The position numbers were made by a program, and so were the translations under genes. From contig CM061142.1 in NCBI GenBank assembly GCA_030789695.1, forward strand, positions 360,616,257 to 360,680,256: 64,000 nucleotides of DNA, in the 5' to 3' direction. Below, one piece after another: positions 44,201 through 53,753 of the stretch; position 1 is the first letter of the stretch; every line of letters starts with the position of its first letter. This stretch comes from Scilla litardierei (Eukaryota > Streptophyta > Magnoliopsida > Asparagales > Asparagaceae). The notes under the pieces were generated by a model. That model was not told the DNA's origin, searched no databases, and saw nothing but the letters and a program-made list of their open reading frames with translations.

Positions 44201-44797
44201 GAGGAGCGAGAGGGGATTTTGGAGGAGCTGAAGAAGCATTTGGCGAGGGCTCAGAAGCTTATGAAAGCCAAGGCGGACGCACATCGTAGAGAGGTGGAGT
44301 TTGCAGTGGGGGATCAGGTTTATCTGAAGCTGAGACCATATCGACAGAGGTCGCTAGCCCGACGCCGGAACGAGAAGTTGGCCGCGCTGTTCTACGGGCC
44401 TTTCCAGATAGAGGCGAGGATTGGGCCCGTGGCATATAGACTGACGTTACCCCCAGGATCTGCCTTACACCCAGTGTTTCACGTCTCTCAGTTACGACGA
44501 GCGGTTGGAGCGCAGACACCAGTGGCCACTCTGCCATCTACATTGACAGCCGATTCGGAGGTGATAATGGCGCCCCAAGATATTCTGCAGGTACGACACA
44601 CTGAGAGGGGCGGTAGGGAGGTGCTGGTAAGGTGGTTGGGGTTGCCTGACCACGAGGCTACTTGGGAGCGGGAAGATACCATCAGGGCTCAGTTCCCAGA
44701 CTACAACCTTGAGGACAAGGTTCGTTTTTTGGGGGGGAGTAATGATGCGGTCGTCTACAAGAGGAGGCAAGCGGGCACGGGCACGGGCCGGAATTAG
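41271..44797 (+). pseudogene. Ty3 pol: protease, RT, RNase H, integrase, chromodomain
   Basis: One frame, interrupted by only two stops (TGA 42035-42037 where Arg is expected in [12 protein letters not shown] 43961-43963 where Gln is expected in YHPQTDGQTE). Domains in order: protease with [12 protein letters not shown] (catalytic D at 41474); RT from about 42080 ([20 protein letters not shown]); RNase H with [13 protein letters not shown] (42913); integrase HHCC zinc region (43500-43615) and core ([15 protein letters not shown], 43688; SDRD at about 43870). Then a GPVAYRLTLPPGSALHPVF segment and the chromodomain (VLVRWLGLPDHEATWE, about 44620). The RT motif is FFDILVYS instead of FFDDILVYS, one Asp short. 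The frame runs past the purine tract and ends inside the 3' LTR at 44795-44797. Confidence 0.95.
44731..44742 (+). promoter_or_regulatory. Polypurine tract
   Basis: GGGGGGGAGTAA directly before the 3' LTR; it is also coding (LGGSN). Confidence 0.9.
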
Positions 44798-45141
44798 AGC
44801 TACCCACCTTATCTTACTTAGCTTGGTTTGTTTTTGCTTTGTAACATCTTAGTCATTGCTTAAGTCACGGTGTGTGCGATTAGCAATGACTAGATGAGTC
44901 CTATAAATACCCCCAAAACCCCTAGTTGTTCATTATCGAAGAATTGAGATTAGATTGCCGTGACGGCTAGGGTTAGTGGGGGATTAGACTTGATCCTTTA
45001 ATTCAAGTTAGGGAATGATCTCTCCAGAAAAAGATCAAATCTATCTTATTGTTCTTCGTATTTCAATAGAAATTCCTCTCTTTTCCATTTTCCCTCTTTT
45101 AAATTCAGCCCTAAATACGATTTGACCGCCAAATCGTATCA
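44743..45141 (+). repeat. Ty3 3' LTR
   Basis: 399 bp, TGATGCGG ... ATCGTATCA, followed by the GATAC duplication. It also encodes the last 18 residues of pol. Confidence 0.96.
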
Positions 45142-45167
45142 GATACCCATTATTTTATATGTATATA

Positions 45168-45306
45168 TCTATTATATAAAACAAGAAAGATTTTGAATTT
45201 GCTTGCTGACTAGGATAAAAAGGATGATAGAAAGACGACTGAGATTTAGCTTTGAAAATCAAATGTTGAGATTAAAGGTAATGGAAGTTTCTTTGGGGAG
45301 GGGGGA
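45168..45306 (+). repeat. Possible Helitron-like 5' end (copy D)
   Basis: A|TCTATTATATAAAACAAG followed by GCTGACTAGGATAAAAAGG resembles the 5' ends of copies A and B read on the opposite strand. It is cut at 45307 by the mini Ty3 element; no matching 3' hairpin was found beyond 47005. Confidence 0.4.
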
Positions 45307-45710
45307 TGATACGATCCGATGGATCGAATCAATAAAGTTCAGATTTTTAAAAGAGGAAAATGTAAAAAGAGGAATTTTATAGAGAATGATTTGCGAAGAA
45401 CACTAGATAAATGGTTCTCATTCGAGACGAGATCCTGTCTCCTAGCTTTGAATGGACGGATCAAACCCTAACAACCCTCACAAATGACGACTCAATGAGT
45501 TTTCACAAATCAAGCATAGCCCTAACAATGGCAGCTAGCCCTAATAAATAGAAACCGGGGATTTACTAATTTAGCCCGAAAAGACTAAAATACCCATCGA
45601 CCCACTAAACCCACTACGTGACGACCACGTGCCTCATACGCCTCGCGTATGTCACGACGGGTGGGCCCGCATCCTCCACGGCCGATGGGTTAGGTGGTGC
45701 GTCCGCATCA
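45307..45710 (-). repeat. Mini Ty3 3' LTR
   Basis: 404 bp, plus-strand ends TGATACGATCC and GTCCGCATCA. Confidence 0.93.
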
Positions 45711-45789
45711 ATACCCCCCTAAAAGAGCCACCTTGTCCTCAAGGTGGAAATCTGGAAACTGCTCCCGGAGTCCCTCCAAATTGGGGTAC

Positions 45790-46170
45790 GAACCCCGCAA
45801 CACCGCCAAAAACCCCCCCGAGCTCGCCACGCCTCCGGAAGAGTCGACCGGGCCCGCTGACCCCCGCCCGGGGTCCAGCGGACCCGCCTAGCCCCAAACA
45901 GGGGCCGGACCTCCTGTGCCGCCCCCGCCTGGGGCTGTCGACCCCCAGGCGGGGGTCGCGCGGCTCGCCCGACCCCCAAAGGGGGTCGGCGGGCCCTGGG
46001 CACCCCCGGAAGGGGGTGCCGGCCCTCCGGCGGCCCCAGTTTGGGGCGCCGAGGGTCGGGGGTGGCCGGCCTGACCCTCCCAGGCCGTGGCTGAGCAGGG
46101 CGGGTCGGTCGACCCCCAAATAGGCCCGACAGGGCCCGTGGATGTGGATCCGGGCCCTGTCGCGCCAAAC
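45790..46170 (-). repeat. GC-rich inverted-repeat array in the mini Ty3 element
   Basis: Short hairpins follow one another: GACCCCCAGGCGGGGGTC (45939-45956), GACCCCCAAAGGGGGTC (45970-45986), GCACCCCCGGAAGGGGGTGC (45999-46018), GGCCCCAGTTTGGGGC and others. It lies at the same place relative to the gag start as the array at 40171-40517, but the repeat sequences differ. Confidence 0.8.
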
Positions 46171-46183
46171 CCTAGCCCGCTGG

Positions 46184-46570
46184 CTAGGGTTTGAGCCGCC
46201 GCCGCCGCATGTGATTCCCCGTGGCTCGGGGGGGTCCTTGGTTTGTTGAATCGATGCCGGAATCGCCTTGGATCTCTTTTGTTGCTCTCCCCTTGTTGCG
46301 ATCCGCCGCCTTCTCCTTGGTCAAACCTTGCAACAACTCCATTATCGCCGGAATCGCCGCCGTGGCATCCTTCAAACTTTTAAGATCCCTTCCCGTCTCC
46401 GCGGTTTTCCTTCTCATGATCCGAAGCTCCGTTTGAATGTCCTCTTGGGTGTGTGCGTGATCCTTGATCGAAGCTTCCATCGCCTTCCTCAAACCCTCGA
46501 TCTCGTGATTGAGATCTTCGCGTAGACCTTGGATCTTCTCATCCACGGAAGCCCTTGTTACCGTCGCCAT
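46184..46570 (-). CDS. Mini Ty3 gag N-terminal fragment, 128 aa
   Basis: Starts MATVTRASVDEKIQGLREDL at 46570 and runs without interruption to a stop at 46184. It is almost entirely charged and helical (IEGLRKAMEASIKDHA, IMELLQGLTKEKAADR), a probable coiled coil like the N-terminus of gag in the related elements. It ends in a basic RRRRLKP tail. No gag core or knuckle follows. Whether it is translated or has any role, for example joining helper particles by its coiled coil, is unknown. Confidence 0.6.
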   Translation of the reverse strand: MATVTRASVDEKIQGLREDLNHEIEGLRKAMEASIKDHAHTQEDIQTELRIMRRKTAETGRDLKSLKDATAAIPAIMELLQGLTKEKAADRNKGRATKEIQGDSGIDSTNQGPPRATGNHMRRRRLKP

Positions 46571-46596
46571 GGAATCGTAGTGCTCTGATACCAATT

Positions 46597-47000
46597 TGAT
46601 ACGATCCGATGGATCGAATCAATAAAGTTCAGATTTTTAAAAGAGGAAAATGTAAAAAGAGGAATTTTATAGAGAATGATTTGCGAAGAACACTAGATAA
46701 ATGGATCTCCTTCGAGACGAGATCCTGTCTCCTAGCTTTGAATGGACGGATAAAAGCCTAACAACCCTCACAAATGACGACTCAATGAGTTTTCACAAAT
46801 CAAGCATAGTCCTAACAATGGCGGCTAGCCCTAATAAATAGAAAACGGGGATGTACTAATTTAGCCCGAAAAGACTAAAATACCCTTCGACCCACTAAAC
46901 CCACTACGTGACGACCCCGCGCCTCCTACGCCTCACGTATGTCACGACGGGTGGGCCCGCATCCTCCACGGCCGATGGGTTAGGTGGTGCGTCCGCATCA
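46597..47000 (-). repeat. Mini Ty3 5' LTR
   Basis: 404 bp with the same ends. The initiator-Met primer site (TGGTATCAGAGC, minus strand) lies next to it at 46582-46593. Confidence 0.93.
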
Positions 47001-47005
47001 GGGGA

Positions 47006-47210
47006 CTTATGATATTGGGTGAAAATGGAAGAGAGGGGTCGGTGGATATGTGCTTGGTGAATTTATGATAAGGTATGACGGAATCACTATAGTTGCATGA
47101 ATTTATGACATGATTGAATTTATGGTATATGTAGACATGACATAGAGGTGAGAGTGGTGGAACATGTGCCTATGGGCAAGAAAATTACTAGTGTGTGTGT
47201 ATATATATAT
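47006..47210. other. Spacer
   Basis: AT-rich, no feature recognised except a GT/TA microsatellite at its end (47191-47210). Confidence 0.4.
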
Positions 47211-47581
47211 GAGAATAATATGTATCATATGACATGAAGCTAAGCCTCACATACAATCTCGAAAACATCACCCTTCGTTATTTTTTGAACAATCGAAACC
47301 GTTCATTTATTATCTTCATATTCTACCGAATATCGCATGAATCTAAGGGGTTTTGCTCATTCCTCCACATCGCAAATTTAATGGTTCCACAAGAATAAAA
47401 CTTTTTGCAATAGATTGATGAACTAGTAAAACTATTTAAGTTCACCCGATATTCAGTGTTATGATAGTTTAAAATATAAAGATTAGACTATACGTTCCGA
47501 TCGTCTATAATATGATATGGTGGAGATTTTGAGGCTGCATATAATGCCTTAGATCATATATTATATGATACATATTATTCT
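47211..47581. mobile_element. MITE of the GAGAATAATGGG family, about 370 bp
   Basis: Ends GAGAATAATATGTATCATATG and CATATTATTC, flanked by TA/GT repeats. Interior like the copies at 39047 and 54580. Confidence 0.75.
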
Positions 47582-47596
47582 ATGTGTGTGTATGAA

Positions 47597-47759
47597 GAGA
47601 ATAATGGGTATCATATGACAATGTAAGTATCTCATCATATACCAAAACATAAAAAGTGGGATGGTACAATAAGTACATGCCCAAGTGGGCTTGTATCCCC
47701 ACACTTTGAGTCTTGTTTATGAGGAAATGCCTCACATGTCATATGACACCAATTATTCC
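47597..47759. mobile_element. MITE of the GAGAATAATGGG family, about 163 bp
   Basis: Ends GAGAATAATGGGTATCATAT and ATATGACACCAATTATTCC, imperfect inverted arms. Confidence 0.75.
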
Positions 47760-48261
47760 CATATATGAATATTGGATATGCTATTAGCCTATGAAATTTT
47801 TAAAAATTTTATGTTTGCTACCCTCTAGATCAGTCGGCCATTTTTACCTTCTAACTAAAACTTAATGACACTTCTTTTTTCAACTAATGTTTCACTTTTC
47901 CATTAAACCGCTACCTCTTTCAAAATTACTACTCTGGTTCATGTCTCATTTATCTTCTCATATCATTCTCTTTTCTTCCATCACTGTATTATTTTCTTTT
48001 TATCCTCTAATTTCTTCATATTTCCTTTTACTAAACCATAATATAGTAAAATGGACCTATTTACTCTATTATTTTTATGAACATTACCACACTGCTTTGT
48101 ATCATTCTTATCCAATTTGTGCATCGTAACATTAATATATTTCCACAACCTTCACAATCCTAAACAAATTGAACCTAAAGGAAAGACAAAGTGAACAAAG
48201 TTATGTCCCCATGCACTGCCATCGCTATTTTTTTCATCTACTAGAACTATCATCACCTTCA
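47760..48261. other. AT-rich spacer
   Basis: T- and A-rich sequence up to the long inverted repeat. No gene supported; open frames here are low-complexity. Confidence 0.4.
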
Positions 48262-48653
48262 ACTTTTATCATTATTGTCACCATTATGATCCACTTTCAT
48301 CCCCTCTACACTCTTTTACCGTCACCATGACACTAGGATTTTTGTTTGTATTTTGGGAACAAGAAGAAGAGTGTAATTTCAAGATTTTTATTTTTAGGTA
48401 TCAAACATGGAAAAAAAAGAAAAAATTTAGTCTATTAAACATGAAATATATGATACAATGTACTATATTTCATGTTTAATAGACTAAATTTTTTCTTTTT
48501 TTTCCAAGTTTGATACCTAAAAATAAAATTCTTGAAATTACACTCTTCTTCTTGTTCCCAAAATACAAACAAAAAATCCTAGTGTCATGGTGACGGTAAA
48601 AGAGTGTAGAGTGGATGAAAGTGGATCATAATGGTGACAATAATGATAAAAGT
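48262..48653. repeat. Long near-perfect inverted repeat (arms 189/190 bp, loop 13 bp)
   Basis: Arm 48262-48450 pairs with 48464-48653 with only about four substitutions and one or two 1-bp indels seen. Outer bases ACTTTTATCATTATTGTCAC; inner end CATGAAATATA. The arms hold mixed sequence, not simple repeats. No target duplication or transposon terminus is obvious. Transcribed, it would fold into one 190-bp hairpin. Confidence 0.95.
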
Positions 48654-48830
48654 ATGGGGGTATTAAACTCAAAACATGAGAAACTGAGGTATTTTTATGA
48701 AATAAGCCAATATATATGTATCCATGTGTGTGCGCGCTTGCGCCAAAGTAGGTTAGCTTATTGGCATAACAAGGCATTCTCATGTAGGTCCAGGTTCTAG
48801 GCTTCTTAATGTCATAGGGGAGTTTCGAAC

Positions 48831-48831
<1 letters not shown>

Positions 48832-48887
<56 letters not shown>
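48832..48887. repeat. TA microsatellite
   Basis: About 28 TA units directly before the MITE at 48888. A second TA tract of about 80 bp follows at 49056-49132. Confidence 0.95.
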
Positions 48888-48891
<4 letters not shown>

Positions 48892-49052
48892 ATAATGGCT
48901 ATCATACGCCATATGAGAGCTTCTCTCATACGCCCTCTCACATAAAGCACCCAAGTACAATCAAGTACAAGCACATGTGGGCTTGTACTTGGGTGCTTTA
49001 TGTTAGAGGGCGTATGAGAGAAGCTCTCATATGGCGTATGATACCCATTAAT

Positions 49053-49056
<4 letters not shown>
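48888..49056. mobile_element. Hairpin MITE, about 169 bp
   Basis: Nearly its whole length is an inverted repeat (GAGAATAATGGCTATCATAC to GTATGATACCCATTAATCCC; inner arms AAAGCACCCAAGTACAA). It sits between two TA tracts, in line with TA as target. Confidence 0.85.
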
Positions 49057-49118
<62 letters not shown>

Positions 49119-49161
49119 ATATATATATATATAGACATACATATACATATATGAGAATAAT

Positions 49162-52100
49162 TAATAGACGAATTGGCCCGGAGCGTACCTCTGCAAGATT
49201 GGATAGAACACTATGCAACCAAGATTGGCTTCGCCTTCTTCCAAACTCATTCTACGAGTATGCTACCTCAGGCACGAGCGACCATTGCCCAATGATAGTT
49301 CACCTTCTGCCCAAGGTTCAATCTTTTCCCAAGCCGTTTAGACATTTCAATGCGTGGTGTTCCTATACTGGGTATCGGGACTGTGTTCAAGATGCATGGG
49401 CTGATCTTACACTGGGATATTCTTCTCCTAGTCTCCGGAATTTGGGCCTACATCACATGAAATCTTTGGTGGATAAACTAAAAAAGCTCAAGGGGAATCT
49501 ACAGATGTTTGCCAAAGTAAACAGAGTGTGCAATGCGCCAGATCAATGCAGGGCCAAACTCCAGGCTATTCAAGCAAACAGTGATCTTATTATGCGGCCT
49601 GAATTGCAGAAGATGGAACTGGCGGCAATACTTGATCTTGCACGATCCCTTGATGTTGAGGAATCCGATTTAAGGCAGAAGAGTAGACAAGAATGGCTCA
49701 AACTTGGGGATAGGAACTCAAAGTTTTTTTATAATGCAATGAAGGCTAGAAATAGCTTTAATAGTATCGGTCATCTGGTGAATGCTAATGGTTCTATAAA
49801 TCACGACATTATCCGGATCAGGGAGGAGGCGGCTACCTTCTATAGGAACTTGTACACTCAGGATCATTATTGGACTGTCTTCCCAAATGTTATTCCTAAA
49901 CGCAAGCTTACTACTGATGCTGCTATCTGGATTGAAAGGAATGTCACAGTAACTGAAATTAAGGAGGCCGTCTTTCAGATAGGCAAGGACAAGGCACCTG
50001 GTCCTGATGGGTTTAATGGCCATTTTTATCAACATAACTGGAACATCATTGGCAAGGAAGTATGTTTGGCGGTCTCTTCCTTCTTCATGTCAAGTAATAT
50101 GCTTCGACAAATAAACCATACTTTTCTGACCTTAGTACCCAAGAACACTAAGGCCTTTGATTTGGGGGATTACTGGCCCATTGCCTGCTGCAATGTCATT
50201 TATAAGATAATCAGTAAAGTACTTTGTAACAGACTAAAGCAGGTTATCAATGAGTTGATCTCAGCTAATCAGGCAGCTTTCCTAAAGGGACGTCTTTTAT
50301 CTGATTGTACACTTCTGACGCATTAGCAGATTCGTGATTTCAGCAACCCTATGGGTTCCCGGGCTTGTCTAAAGTTAGATCTCAGGAAAGCTTTTGACAG
50401 TATTAACAGAGAGTTTGTCCTCTTCATCCTTCATCAGATGGGTTTTCGTGGCAGGTTTATCAACTGGATTTCAGAATGCATTTATACACCTTCTTTCTCA
50501 GTCCTCGTTGAGGGATCCCGACGGGTTTTTTTAATCTAATAGAGGACTTAGACAAGTTGACCCCTATCTCCATATCTCTTCGTTTTAGTAATGGAAACTT
50601 TTTCCTTACTAATGACTAGAGCTGAGGCCTCACGCACCATTCATCCTATGAGAAGATCGGGGTCTATTTCGCACTTGCTCTTTGCAGATGACCTACTAGT
50701 TTTTTGTCGTGCAAATCTCCACTCCTTTGAGGGACTCTCTGAACTTTTATCCACATTCCGCTACCTAACTGGGCTTCAGGTCAATTGGGATAAAAGCTCC
50801 GCCATTTTCAGTAAAGGAACTCGTAATCCTTGTAGCCTTGCATCCTACCTTGGAGTGAAGAAGGTGATCTCTCTCTTTGTATACCTTCGTCTACCTTTAT
50901 CTTCCAATTATCCCAAGGCGTCCATGTATGCACGCTTGGTTGACAAGTGCAAAAAGAGACTTCAGGGGTGGTCCTCTTCTTTGCTTTCTATTTCAGGCAG
51001 GATTGAGTTGGTGTGCACGGTGATTTATGGTATGGTGGCTTTTTGGATGTACGCTTTCCGTATTCCATCGTCAGTTCTACGTACTATCACCTCTGCTTGC
51101 AGGAGGTTTATCTGGGGTAATAATCACAGCTGTGCCTGGAAAGATTTATGCAAACCTAAGGAAGAGAGGGGAATAGGCCTGAGGTTACTCACTGATCTTA
51201 ATGTTGCCTCAGGGGTACGGCTGACTTGGAGACTCTTATCTTCTGATGGCCCCTGGGCTCAGTATATGAGGAGGCGTTACATTTCTTCTTCTGAGGGCTT
51301 ATATAACGCCAAAATAAGGGCAACACAATCAGGTACTTGGAAATTCTTACTACGTACTCGTACCACTTCTCAGAAGCTTATCAAGCGTATTATTAGAGAC
51401 TGCTCTTCTACCTCCTTCTGGTTCGATAACTGGTTACCATGCGGTCCTCTAGCCTTGTTGCATACTGTCCCTCCTGGTGCTGAAAAGAGGATTGTAAGCT
51501 ATTACTGGTCTGCTAGTGGGTGGAAGGATGATCGAGACATTCGACATCTCCATTCCGACATTCAGCCTTTCATGATTACTCCAGGCTCTGACACATGGGA
51601 CTGGATTCCAGGTAATACCTGCCTTTTCCGTGATGCATGGAATGGGTCCCGTACTGCAGATACCCCCTTCACCTATTATAATGTAGTCTGGTATAGCAAG
51701 CATGTTCATAAATGGGCTCTTACCCTCTTGAGAGCCTTCCATGGTAAACTCCTAACCAAGGACATCTTACACCAAATGGGGTATTGGCACAAACCAAAAA
51801 TGTGTATTACGTGATGATGGTGCTGTGGAAAGTATCAATCACATGTTTTTCGAATGCAACTACAGCCGCTACTTACTTTGCAGGAGTCTACTAAAATTGA
51901 ATATTCTTACATCGCCACCATCCTCGCTTTCTGGAGTAGGGGATCTTTTTCTATCCCGTTATAATAAACAGGATTGTGTGGGTATTCTTGCGAAGACGGC
52001 TTTGGCTTCCACGGTGTGGCATATTTGGAAGCAACGAAACAGTAGGATCTTTAATGGGAATGGAGTGGATAAAACGGTACTATTTGAGGCTATTGCATCT

Positions 52101-52187
52101 GATGTTATCATTGCTTTGCAAGACATAGATCGCTCTCATCCATCTGCGGCTATTCCTTTTGCAAATTGGGGTTTTGAAGATGTTTGA
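49162..52187 (+). pseudogene. LINE ORF2: endonuclease end, reverse transcriptase, zf-RVT (broken)
   Basis: Begins with the last part of the endonuclease (RTSARLDRTL, TSGTSDHCPMIVHL). The RT follows from about residue 270 (DKAPGPDGFNGHFY, TFLTLVPKN, ISANQAAFLKGR), with KLDLRKAFDSIN at about 50370 and the catalytic FADDLLVF at about 50680. Downstream are the thumb-like region and the zf-RVT domain (HKWALTLLRAFHGKLLTKDI, then ESINHMFFECNYSRYLL). Stops or frame changes occur at 50324-50326, about 50520-50575 (a cluster replacing RQGDPLSPYLF) and about 51812. The protein would nick target DNA and copy LINE RNA there; this copy is dead but little diverged internally. Confidence 0.92.
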
Positions 52188-52377
52188 TACAATGTATAAT
52201 ATGATGGTATATAATGTACATATTTGACCAGAGGGTATGTTTGGGAGAAACCTAGTATGTGGTGGGTGACGACGCGTGTGCCCTATCCCCAGCCATGCTA
52301 AATTCTTCCTAGGCCCCTCGTGGGTGTTTTGTATTGTTGCTGTTTTTAATAAAGTTACACAATTACTCATCAAAAAA
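49162..52377 (+). mobile_element. L1-type LINE, 5'-truncated, 3.2 kb
   Basis: A 13-bp duplication ATATGAGAATAAT (49149-49161 and 52378-52390) flanks the element, which ends with a short A run (52372-52377). The duplicated bases are the end of a MITE of the GAGAATAATGGG family, so the LINE jumped into that MITE. The 5' end lies within the endonuclease domain, as usual for incomplete reverse transcription. Confidence 0.93.
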
Positions 52378-52381
52378 ATAT

Positions 52382-52546
52382 GAGAATAATGGGTATCATA
52401 TACCAATGGAGGATTAACCTCATGTACCAAGACAAAAAAATGGGAAGTACAACAAGTACAAGCCAATGTGGGCTTATACTCCCCCCTCTTTTATGTCTTG
52501 GTACATGAGATTAAGCCTCTATTGTCATATGATACCCATTATTATT
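52382..52546. mobile_element. MITE of the GAGAATAATGGG family, about 165 bp
   Basis: Ends GAGAATAATGGGTATCATAT and CATATGATACCCATTATT. Its left end is the LINE target (copy of its terminus also at 49149-49161). Confidence 0.8.
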
Positions 52547-52555
52547 TATATATAT

Positions 52556-52698
52556 GAGAATAATGGGTATCATACGTCATATGAGAGGGTGCCTCATATG
52601 CCCTATCACATAAAAGAGGGGGTATGTGGGCTTGTACTTGCCCCCTTTATGTGAGAGGGCATATGAGGCACTCCCTCATATGGCGTATGATACCCATT

Positions 52699-52702
<4 letters not shown>
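52556..52702. mobile_element. Hairpin MITE, about 147 bp
   Basis: Near-complete inverted repeat with ends GAGAATAATGGGTATCATAC and CGTATGATACCCATTATTC; flanked by TATATA on both sides. Confidence 0.85.
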
Positions 52703-52730
<28 letters not shown>

Positions 52731-52734
<4 letters not shown>

Positions 52735-53048
52735 GGGTACAATATGACATTAAAGATCGCTGTCATATACATCCATGTGGCACATTGTTCTTCACATAAT
52801 ACAATGTGTTACATTTGGTTGTACCATTCGTCTCATATGTACTATGTGGAGAAAAATGTGCCATGTAAACGTATATACATTGTTCTTCACATAGTACATA
52901 GTACAAACGTATATACATTGTTCTTCACATAGTACAATGTGTTACATCTGGTTGTACCTTTTGTCTTATATGTACTATGTGGAGAACACTGCGTCATGTA
53001 AATGTATATGAGAGAGATCTCTCATATGTCAAATGATACCTATTATTT
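52731..53048. mobile_element. MITE of the same family, about 318 bp, with internal repeats
   Basis: Ends TAATGGGTACAATATGACAT and AAATGATACCTATTATTTA. The interior has repeated CATTGTTCTTCACATA and TACAATGTGTTACAT blocks. Confidence 0.65.
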
Positions 53049-53063
53049 ATATATGTATATACA

Positions 53064-53651
53064 CTAGTCATAACTCATGACCATAGGTCACGGGATATTC
53101 AAAATATTCCACCAAAAAATTTCAAACCATTCAAATTTCTCCACTCAAAAAAATTTTACAACTTCATTCAAAATATCATAACCTCAAAATTCAATCCCAT
53201 TTAAAATCCCAAAAAACAATTTGCAGTTGCCTTCATAATATAACCCAACAAAAAGTTTAAATTTAATTCTCCCCAGAGAATTTAGTTTCCAAAAATATTA
53301 GTTCCTCCAAAATTTAGTTCCATCCAGCTTCAGTTCTCCCAAAAATTTAGAATTTTAGTTCCTCCAAAATTTAATTACCTCCAGATTTAGTTCCCCTAAA
53401 ATTTTAAATTAAAATTTAGTTCCCAAAAACGTTAGGTTTTCCAAAATTCGTTTCATCCAGAAATTCTCCACAAAAATTAAAATTTTGGTTCCTCAAAACA
53501 TAGTTCTCCTAAAATTTTAGAATTTACCTACAAAATTTTCAAACTCTTATCCTAACTATTTATTCCTTAAAGATTAAATCTTAACCGTCTACCCACCACT
53601 TTGTCCTAGTCAGTAAACACATTCAAAAACATCCCTCGTTTATATAATAGA
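53064..53651 (-). mobile_element. Helitron-like element, copy B, 588 bp
   Basis: On the minus strand: A|TCTATTATATAAACGAGGG start at 53651, hairpin TGACC/GGTCA region and TTATGACTAG|T at 53064. Interior TTTAGTTCC-type repeats as in copy A. Non-coding. Confidence 0.65.
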
Positions 53652-53753
53652 TAGATTCTTCACATGTCAGCATATTATTTTCTATTATTATTATCATAAC
53701 TTTATAAAATTATCAAACACAACAATGAAACATTTGAGATTGCTCCACAAATT

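Larger units (their letters stand above)
39403..45141 (+). mobile_element. Young Ty3/gypsy chromovirus (Reina-like), 5.7 kb
   Basis: LTRs at 39403-39799 and 44743-45141 differ by three substitutions and two 1-bp indels. GATAC is duplicated at 39398-39402 and 45142-45146. Inside are primer site, gag, protease, RT, RNase H, integrase and chromodomain, purine tract. Short LTRs and a chromodomain fit the Reina clade. It is the youngest insertion in the window by LTR identity, yet gag has frame changes and a deletion, pol has two stops, and RT has lost a catalytic Asp. It inserted into a MITE upstream of the known MSL exons. Confidence 0.96.
45307..47000 (-). mobile_element. Mini Ty3 element, 1.7 kb, two LTRs and gag start only
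   Basis: LTRs at 45307-45710 and 46597-47000 are each 404 bp and differ at about 13 positions. GGGGA is duplicated at 45302-45306 and 47001-47005. The internal 886 bp holds, on the minus strand, primer site, a gag N-terminus, a GC-hairpin spacer, then the last codons of pol (LEDKV type, about 45740) and the purine tract (complement of 45711-45722). The gag core, zinc knuckle and all enzymes are missing. Confidence 0.94.

Noticed and set aside
48780..49148. Open frame of alternating Ile/Tyr
   Set aside because: Translation of the TA microsatellite.
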